Assembly (NCBI GenBank): GCA_043727235.1
Contig: JAYSYX010000372.1
Span: 1-7,405 of the forward strand
Length of the DNA stretch: 7,405 bases
Source of the DNA: UBA7236 sp043727235
Lineage (GTDB): Bacteria; Bacteroidota; Bacteroidia; Chitinophagales; BACL12
Direction of reading: 5' to 3'
Under the pieces are notes generated by a model. The model saw only the letters and a list, made by a program, of their open reading frames with translations, was not told the DNA's origin and did not search any database. This document shows, one piece after another, positions 1 through 3,785 of the stretch; the stretch's first letter is position 1, and each line of letters opens with the position of its first letter. A program made the position numbers and the translations under genes.

Positions 1-97
1 TGCATTGCGTCTCTACAATTAAAACAATTTTAAACAGGGGAAGAGAGAATAGCCAATAACAGCCATGAAACTATTGCTAACTAAGATAACAAGTCAA

Positions 98-139
98 CAA
101 TCAACAGTGGGCAGTTAACAGTGGGCAGTGGGCAGTCCA
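98..139. repeat. Heptamer tandem array, unit CAGTGGG
   Basis: Six consecutive 7-bp units in register: three are CAGTGGG, and the others are CAATCAA, CAGTTAA and CAGTCCA. On the opposite strand the rotated unit is ACTGCCC, which fits the A-N-T-(C/G)-(A/C)-N-N pattern shared by the other arrays of this window. Only the period and the first bases of the unit are strictly kept, so this is a degenerate rather than a recently expanded array. Confidence 0.75.
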
Positions 140-176
140 CCTTCAAACTGGGGGGAATAAAAAATAACAATCAAAA

Positions 177-295
177 AATAAAAAACATTAATCGGATTAT
201 AACCCTGAAACTGGTGCCTATTATGATCATTTCAAAAAAATAAAGAATATCGAACAAGGAATAAAGAACATTAATCGGATCGTAACCCTGAAACT
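177..295. repeat. 36-bp direct repeat pair, 83 bp apart
   Basis: Copies lie at 177-212 and 260-295 and match at 33 of 36 positions. The shared core includes ACATTAATCGGAT and TAACCCTGAAACT; the differences are A/G at 183/266 and TA/CG in the middle of the unit. Between them lies an A-rich spacer with the stretch AATATCGAACAAGGAATAAAG. This is a non-coding, probably dispersed, intergenic repeat; its function is unknown. Confidence 0.75.
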
Positions 296-329
296 TTTAG
301 TAACCAAATAAACGTTTACTAACCCAGAA

Positions 330-361
330 CCTGCCTGCCGCTGACGCAGTCGGCAGGCAGG
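330..361. repeat. GC-rich hairpin with perfect 11-bp arms
   Basis: The left arm CCTGCCTGCCG (330-340) is the exact reverse complement of CGGCAGGCAGG (351-361). Within the 10-base centre, CTG (341-343) can pair with CAG (347-349), leaving one bulged base. The element is far more GC-rich than its surroundings and sits between CAGAAC (325-330) and two CTCAGAA units (362-375), as if inserted into a heptamer array. No T-run follows, so it is a poor intrinsic terminator. A REP-like or MITE-like dispersed palindrome, or a 5'-UTR stability hairpin for sdhA, is more likely. Confidence 0.8.
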
Positions 362-376
362 CTCAGAACTCAGAAC
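362..376. repeat. Two-unit heptamer repeat CTCAGAA
   Basis: Two exact CTCAGAA units (362-368 and 369-375) follow the GC-rich hairpin directly. The related CAGAAC at 325-330 on its other side suggests the hairpin interrupts one older array. In rotated form the unit is ACTCAGA, the same A-C-T-C-A frame as the downstream arrays. It ends 20 bp before the sdhA start codon. Confidence 0.6.
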
Positions 377-396
377 AATCACTTCAACAAAAACAT

Positions 397-2331
397 ATGT
401 CGCTCGATTCAAAAATACCGGAAGGACCATTAGCCGAAAAGTGGACGAACTATAAAGATCATGTGAAGCTGGTGAATCCGGCTAACAAACGCAAACTCGA
501 AATTATTGTGATAGGCACAGGTTTGGCAGGAGCTTCGGCTGCAGCTTCGCTGGCTGAGTTGGGTTATAAAGTGAAGGCTTTCTGTTTTCAGGATAGTCCG
601 AGAAGGGCACACAGCATTGCAGCGCAGGGCGGAATTAATGCCGCAAAAAATTACAAAAATGATGGTGATTCGGTGCATAGATTATTTTATGACACCATAA
701 AAGGAGGTGATTTTAGAGCCAGAGAAGGAAATGTGCACAGATTAGCGGAGGTGAGCGTAAATATCATCGACCAATGCGTTGCTCAGGGGGTTCCTTTTGC
801 AAGAGAATATGGCGGATTGTTGGACAATCGCTCTTTTGGTGGAGCGCAGGTTTCCAGAACTTTTTATGCAAGAGGGCAGACAGGACAACAATTATTAATT
901 GGTGCTTATCAGGCTTTGGAGCGACAAATTGGTTTGGGTAATGTGGAAATGTATTCGCGACACGAAATGCTTGATATTGTTGTGATTGACGGCAAGGCCA
1001 GAGGAATAATTGCAAGAGATCTTGTGGATGGAAAACTGGAGCGTCATTTCGGACATGCTGTTTTATTGTGCACCGGTGGTTATGGGAACGTTTTTTTCCT
1101 ATCAACCAACGCCATGGGAAGTAATGTTACAGCAGCCTGGAAAGCCTATAAACGCGGAGCATATTTTGGAAATCCGTGTTATACACAGATACACCCGACA
1201 TGTATACCCGTTTCCGGCGAGTTTCAGAGCAAGCTTACACTCATGAGCGAAAGTTTGCGCAACGATGGTCGTGTTTGGGTGCCAAAAGCCCAGGAAGATG
1301 CAAAAGCAATCAGGACAGGAGCAAAAAAACCTACTGATATCCCCGAAAACGATCGGGATTACTATCTGGAGCGAAAATACCCTTCATATGGCAATTTAGC
1401 TCCCCGCGATATTTCTAGCCGTGCAGCAAAAGAAGCATGCGATGATGGACGTGGAGTAGGGGAAAGTGGTTTGTCTGTCTACCTCGATTTTGCAGATGCA
1501 ATAAAACGTTTAGGAAAAGAAACCATAGAGGAACGTTACGGTAACTTGTTTGAAATGTATAGCCATATTACCGGTGAAGACCCCTATCAGGTTCCAATGC
1601 GCATCTATCCCGCAGTGCATTATACTATGGGAGGATTGTGGGTGGATTATGAATTGATGACCAGTGTTCCGGGATTATATGCCTTAGGTGAAGCAAACTT
1701 TAGTGACCATGGAGCCAATAGGTTAGGAGCTTCAGCTCTCATGCAAGGTTTGGCTGATGGATACTTCGTTATACCTTATACCATTGGTTCATATTTGTCG
1801 GACGAGATCTTTACCAAAGCAATTCCAACTGATCATCCTGCCTTTGAAGAGGCGGAAACTAATGTTCGTGGAACAATTGAAAAATTGTTGTCAATTCAGG
1901 GTAACAAATCCGTTGATCAATATCACAAAGAACTCGGAAAGATAATGTGGGATTATTGTGGAATGGCCAGAACTGCGGAAGGGCTTACAAAAGCAAGGCA
2001 AATGTTGCGCGAATTAAGAGAAGAATTCTGGAAAAATGTTCGTGTAACTGGCAAGGCAGGAGAATTGAACCAGGATCTTGAAAAGGCCTGGAGAGTTGCC
2101 GATTTTTTTGAATTAGGGGAATTGATGATAAAAGACGCTCTCGAGAGAAACGAAAGTTGCGGTGGACATTTCCGTGTAGAATACCAGGATTCCGGAGAAG
2201 CAAAACGCGATGATTCGAACTACGCCTATGTTGCAGCTTGGGAATTTAAAGGTATTGATAATGAAGCAGTTATGCATAAGGAGGAATTAGTTTTTGAAAA
2301 TATTAAATTAGCAGTGAGGAGCTATAAATGA
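397..2331 (+). CDS. sdhA: Succinate dehydrogenase / fumarate reductase flavoprotein subunit
   Basis: Catalytic FAD subunit of complex II (succinate + quinone to fumarate + quinol), on the cytoplasmic face of the membrane in the TCA cycle. The 644 residues fit the Bacillus subtilis-type subgroup. Visible motifs: the dinucleotide fold GTGLAG (40-45); AHSIAAQGG (71-79), whose His72 is the expected covalent FAD attachment site; QIHPT (264-268); SESLRNDG (284-291), with Arg288 at the place of the family's proton-shuttle arginine; APRD (335-338); HYTMGG (408-413); and GEANFSDHGANRLG (431-444), which closes the FAD domain. A helical C-terminal domain follows. The ATG at 397 is preceded by A-rich sequence without a Shine-Dalgarno motif, usual in Bacteroidota. 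sdhB follows after 166 bp, so co-transcription is likely despite the wide gap. The stop codon lies inside a heptamer array. The sequence alone cannot say whether it works as dehydrogenase or fumarate reductase; an aerobic-type SdhCAB with menaquinone is the usual case in the phylum. Confidence 0.97.
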   Translation: MSLDSKIPEGPLAEKWTNYKDHVKLVNPANKRKLEIIVIGTGLAGASAAASLAELGYKVKAFCFQDSPRRAHSIAAQGGINAAKNYKNDGDSVHRLFYDTIKGGDFRAREGNVHRLAEVSVNIIDQCVAQGVPFAREYGGLLDNRSFGGAQVSRTFYARGQTGQQLLIGAYQALERQIGLGNVEMYSRHEMLDIVVIDGKARGIIARDLVDGKLERHFGHAVLLCTGGYGNVFFLSTNAMGSNVTAAWKAYKRGAYFGNPCYTQIHPTCIPVSGEFQSKLTLMSESLRNDGRVWVPKAQEDAKAIRTGAKKPTDIPENDRDYYLERKYPSYGNLAPRDISSRAAKEACDDGRGVGESGLSVYLDFADAIKRLGKETIEERYGNLFEMYSHITGEDPYQVPMRIYPAVHYTMGGLWVDYELMTSVPGLYALGEANFSDHGANRLGASALMQGLADGYFVIPYTIGSYLSDEIFTKAIPTDHPAFEEAETNVRGTIEKLLSIQGNKSVDQYHKELGKIMWDYCGMARTAEGLTKARQMLRELREEFWKNVRVTGKAGELNQDLEKAWRVADFFELGELMIKDALERNESCGGHFRVEYQDSGEAKRDDSNYAYVAAWEFKGIDNEAVMHKEELVFENIKLAVRSYK

Positions 2332-2355
2332 GTAATGAGTTATGAGTAATGAGTT
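2328..2355. repeat. Heptamer array ATGAGTW starting on the sdhA stop codon
   Basis: Four perfect units, ATGAGTA and ATGAGTT alternating, begin at 2328, so the sdhA stop TGA (2329-2331) is bases 2-4 of the first unit. On the opposite strand the unit reads ACTCATT or ACTCATA, the same as the array at 3484. Bases 2342-2357 are the exact reverse complement of 3481-3496 (16 bp), beyond sdhB. Confidence 0.85.
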
Positions 2356-2356
2356 T

Positions 2357-2396
2357 GCCTCCACTCTGAGTGAGGCTCCCACTTTTTCAGTGGGGG
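2357..2396. repeat. Two consecutive hairpins between sdhA and sdhB
   Basis: First hairpin: GCCTCCACT (2357-2365) pairs with AGTGAGGC (2369-2376), with one bulged C and a 3-base loop. Second hairpin: CCCACT (2378-2383) pairs with AGTGGG (2389-2394) around TTTTC, extendable outward by a G-T and a C-G pair that would compete with the first. No T-run follows. They could be RNA processing or stability elements adjusting the sdhA to sdhB ratio, or remnants of a dispersed palindromic repeat. Function is inferred only. Confidence 0.55.
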
Positions 2397-2420
2397 TGTC
2401 ACTAATGAGCACCAAAAAGG

Positions 2421-2441
2421 ATTCACGATTGACGATTCACG
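2421..2441. repeat. Heptamer array ATTCACG
   Basis: Three units in register: ATTCACG, ATTGACG, ATTCACG. The same unit recurs at 3541-3568 in the same orientation and at 3325-3345 in the opposite one, so the copies on the two sides of sdhB include an inverted pair matching at 17 of 19 bases (2423-2441 against the complement of 3325-3343). Confidence 0.75.
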
Positions 2442-2497
2442 AACCTAGAGTATCAAACAGAAGATAATCACGTTCAAACCATTAAAGTATAAAAAAA

Positions 2498-3256
2498 ATG
2501 AACTTTAAGTTAAAAATCTGGCGACAGGCAAACACCACCACAGCAGGCAAGTTGGTGGAATATAACATTGAAAATATCAGTTCAAATACTTCCTTTTTGG
2601 AGATGGTGGATATTTTGAATGAGCAACTCATTAATAAAGGCGAAGAACCTGTTGCCTTTGATCACGATTGTCGTGAAGGAATTTGCGGAAGTTGTAGTAT
2701 GTATATCAATGGTCGTGCGCATGGTCCTCAAAAATTATCTACAACCTGTCAGTTATATATGCGCAATTTTTCCGATGGGGAAACAATAACATTGGAGCCA
2801 TTTCGTGCAAAGGGTTTTCCGGTTTTAAAAGATCTGGTAGTAGATCGCTCAGCATTCGACAGAATTATTGCAGCCGGAGGATATATTGGTGTTTCTACAG
2901 GTCAGGCTCAGGATGCCAATGCTATTCCGGTTGAAAAACATATGGCCGATGCTGCTATGGATGCTGCAGTCTGCATTGGATGTGGTGCTTGTGTTGCAGC
3001 TTGTAAAAATGCTTCGGCAATGTTGTTCGTGTCTGCTAAAGTTTCTCATCTCGCATTATTACCTCAAGGTGACCCGGAACGCAAAAAACGTGCTCTTGCT
3101 ATGGTCGCACAAATGGACGCCGAAGGTTTCGGATCCTGCACAAACACTTACGCCTGCGAAGCCGAATGCCCAAAAGGTATCTCCGTAGCCAATATCGCGC
3201 GTTTAAACCGGGAATATTTGAGTGCCAGTCTAGGGTCGGAGGAACAATTGAAGTGA
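2498..3256 (+). CDS. sdhB: Succinate dehydrogenase / fumarate reductase iron-sulfur subunit
   Basis: Electron-transfer subunit of complex II, carrying electrons from the FAD of SdhA to the membrane quinone site. The 252 residues are of normal length. The N-terminal ferredoxin domain has the [2Fe-2S] ligands Cys58, Cys63, Cys66 (DCREGICGSC, 57-66) and Cys84. The C-terminal domain has CIGCGACVAAC (159-169) and the late group Cys214, Cys220, Cys224-Pro. By family alignment Cys159, Cys162, Cys165 and Cys224 bind [4Fe-4S], and Cys169, Cys214 and Cys220 bind [3Fe-4S]. All expected ligands are present, so the protein should be functional. The ATG at 2498 follows an A-run with no Shine-Dalgarno motif. 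It lies 166 bp after sdhA, a wide, repeat-filled gap for an sdh operon. The stop codon again falls in a 7-bp periodic tract. Confidence 0.97.
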   Translation: MNFKLKIWRQANTTTAGKLVEYNIENISSNTSFLEMVDILNEQLINKGEEPVAFDHDCREGICGSCSMYINGRAHGPQKLSTTCQLYMRNFSDGETITLEPFRAKGFPVLKDLVVDRSAFDRIIAAGGYIGVSTGQAQDANAIPVEKHMADAAMDAAVCIGCGACVAACKNASAMLFVSAKVSHLALLPQGDPERKKRALAMVAQMDAEGFGSCTNTYACEAECPKGISVANIARLNREYLSASLGSEEQLK

Positions 3257-3287
3257 GGAGAAGGAGAGAGGAGTGAGCAGACAGGAG
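3253..3287. repeat. Purine-rich heptamer-periodic tract on the sdhB stop codon
   Basis: From 3253 the sequence can be read as five 7-bp units: GTGAGGA, GAAGGAG, AGAGGAG, TGAGCAG, ACAGGAG. The last four end in GGAG or GCAG. The sdhB stop TGA (3254-3256) lies inside the first. On the opposite strand units such as ACTCCTC and ACTCCTG appear, in line with the other arrays. The units are the most diverged in the window, so the array call is tentative. Confidence 0.5.
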
Positions 3288-3290
3288 TTT

Positions 3291-3308
3291 AAATTTCTTG
3301 CGAAATTT
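3291..3308 (+). terminator. Possible weak terminator hairpin after sdhB
   Basis: AAATTTC (3291-3297) and GAAATTT (3302-3308) form a perfect 7-bp stem with a TTGC loop, 34 bp after the sdhB stop, followed by T-A-rich sequence. The stem is AT-rich and there is no long T-tract, so termination would be weak; it may equally be a chance palindrome or a piece of a dispersed repeat. Confidence 0.3.
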
Positions 3309-3324
3309 TATAGCTTAATTCTAT

Positions 3325-3345
3325 CGTGAATTGTGAATCGTGATT
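3325..3345. repeat. Heptamer array CGTGAAT (inverted ATTCACG type)
   Basis: Three units: CGTGAAT, TGTGAAT, CGTGATT. This is the reverse-complement orientation of the ATTCACG arrays at 2421 and 3541, showing that the same unit family is present on both strands within one locus. Confidence 0.7.
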
Positions 3346-3407
3346 CCGTTCCGGCAAACATTTTAGCTATTTTTCTGGGTATAGAACTTTGGACTTGAGT
3401 TAAGCAA

Positions 3408-3435
3408 ACTCACCACTCACTATTCACCACTCACC
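3408..3435. repeat. Heptamer array ACTCACC
   Basis: Four units in register: ACTCACC (two copies), ACTCACT and ATTCACC. Nearly the same set of units recurs at 3625-3645. Position 2 alternates C/T and the final position varies, while TCAC is constant. Confidence 0.85.
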
Positions 3436-3483
3436 CAAAGTCAAGGGTTATTAGTCAGGAAGCATTCGGCTTATGTTGATCAA

Positions 3484-3518
3484 ACTCATTACTCATTAGT
3501 CATTAGTCAGGAGTAAAG
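3484..3518. repeat. Heptamer array ACTCATT to AGTCAGG
   Basis: Five units in register that drift along the array: two ACTCATT, then AGTCATT, AGTCAGG and AGTAAAG. Bases 3481-3496 are the exact reverse complement of 2342-2357 at the end of sdhA. The AGTCAGG unit followed by AGTAAA recurs at 3581. Confidence 0.85.
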
Positions 3519-3540
3519 GTATAATGCTACCGAGATGTAA

Positions 3541-3568
3541 ACTCACGATTCACGCCTCACGATTCACG
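3541..3568. repeat. Heptamer array ACTCACG / ATTCACG
   Basis: Four units: ACTCACG, ATTCACG, CCTCACG, ATTCACG. The pair of units forms an exact 13-bp direct repeat (3542-3554 and 3556-3568), hinting at a 14-bp duplication step laid over the 7-bp period. Confidence 0.85.
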
Positions 3569-3573
3569 AAAAT

Positions 3574-3594
3574 TGTCAATAGTCAGGAGTAAAA
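3574..3594. repeat. Short heptamer array with AGTCAGG
   Basis: Three 7-bp units, TGTCAAT, AGTCAGG and AGTAAAA. The 14-mer TAGTCAGGAGTAAA (3580-3593) is identical to 3504-3517 in the preceding ACTCATT array. Confidence 0.6.
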
Positions 3595-3617
3595 ACGCCC
3601 CGGCTCACAAGGATCAA

Positions 3618-3652
3618 TCTCAGCACTCACCACTCACCATTCACCCTTCATC
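3618..3652. repeat. Heptamer array ACTCACC, second copy
   Basis: Five units in register: TCTCAGC, ACTCACC twice, ATTCACC, CTTCATC. The centre matches the array at 3408-3435, and the flanks decay gradually with the 7-bp spacing still visible. Confidence 0.8.
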
Positions 3653-3755
3653 AATTCTCAATCTCCCTGCAATTTTTTGTTAATCCCTCTCGTTTAACCA
3701 TCAATCAATAAAATCACAAACAAATTACAATTAATTTTATTGATGATATGGAATT

Positions 3756-3773
3756 ATGTCGTAAATTCGACAT
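3756..3773. repeat. Inverted repeat just before the secreted-protein gene
   Basis: ATGTCG (3756-3761) and CGACAT (3768-3773) are perfect arms around a 6-base AT centre, ending 12 bp before the start codon at 3786. It could be an operator half-site pair or a leader hairpin; at 6 bp per arm, chance is also possible. Confidence 0.35.
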
Positions 3774-3785
3774 TGAAATAGGACG

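Larger units (their letters stand above)
1..396. other. Non-coding, repeat-rich region upstream of sdhA
   Basis: No credible gene is visible here; all frames are closed by stops within a few dozen codons. The stretch holds a heptamer array (98-139), an A-rich tract (about 155-183), two copies of a 36-bp direct repeat (177-212 and 260-295), a GC-rich hairpin (330-361) and two further heptamers (362-376). In Bacteroidota the cytochrome b gene sdhC normally precedes sdhA. Its end must lie upstream or in the first few tens of bases, but no frame there can be recognised as SdhC. No TAnnTTTG promoter box was found before sdhA, so sdhA may be read from a promoter upstream of the window. Confidence 0.7.
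3257..3785. other. 529-bp non-coding spacer filled with heptamer arrays
   Basis: No open frame of gene-like length or character exists on either strand. About the first 400 bp are a patchwork of 7-bp periodic arrays (3253-3287, 3325-3345, 3408-3435, 3484-3518, 3541-3568, 3574-3594, 3618-3652) separated by short unrelated sequence. The motif TAGTCAGGA occurs three times, at 3452, 3504 and 3580. The last 120 bp are AT-rich and presumably carry the promoter of the secreted-protein gene, but no TAnnTTTG box could be placed there. Confidence 0.8.

Noticed and set aside
1..57. Possible 3' end of sdhC at the left edge
   Set aside because: All three + frames close within the first 57 bases (for example ALRLYN then stop at 20-22, or CIASLQLKQF then stop at 31-33). 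The tails are too short to recognise as the cytochrome b subunit, so no gene is called, although the operon order makes sdhC the expected neighbour.
227..430. Minus-strand open frame of 67 codons across the sdhA start
   Set aside because: It runs through the repeat and hairpin region and into sdhA, and its translation has no recognisable family features.
764..1105. Minus-strand open frame of 113 codons inside sdhA
   Set aside because: It lies fully opposite a conserved, well-identified gene, and its residues reflect the complementary strand; it is a shadow frame.
2868..3188. Second + frame of 106 codons inside sdhB
   Set aside because: It overlaps the cysteine-cluster coding region of sdhB in another frame and shows no family features.
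3408..3652. CRISPR array
   Set aside because: Units are 7 bp and contiguous with no unique spacers of about 30 bp, and no cas genes are present.
3676..3714. Promoter for the secreted-protein gene made of TTGTTA and TAAAAT
   Set aside because: The spacing of 26 bases is too wide, and neither element matches the Bacteroidota consensus.
3780..3783. AGGA as ribosome binding site for the gene at 3786
   Set aside because: Only two bases separate it from the ATG, too close for Shine-Dalgarno pairing, and Bacteroidota rarely rely on it.
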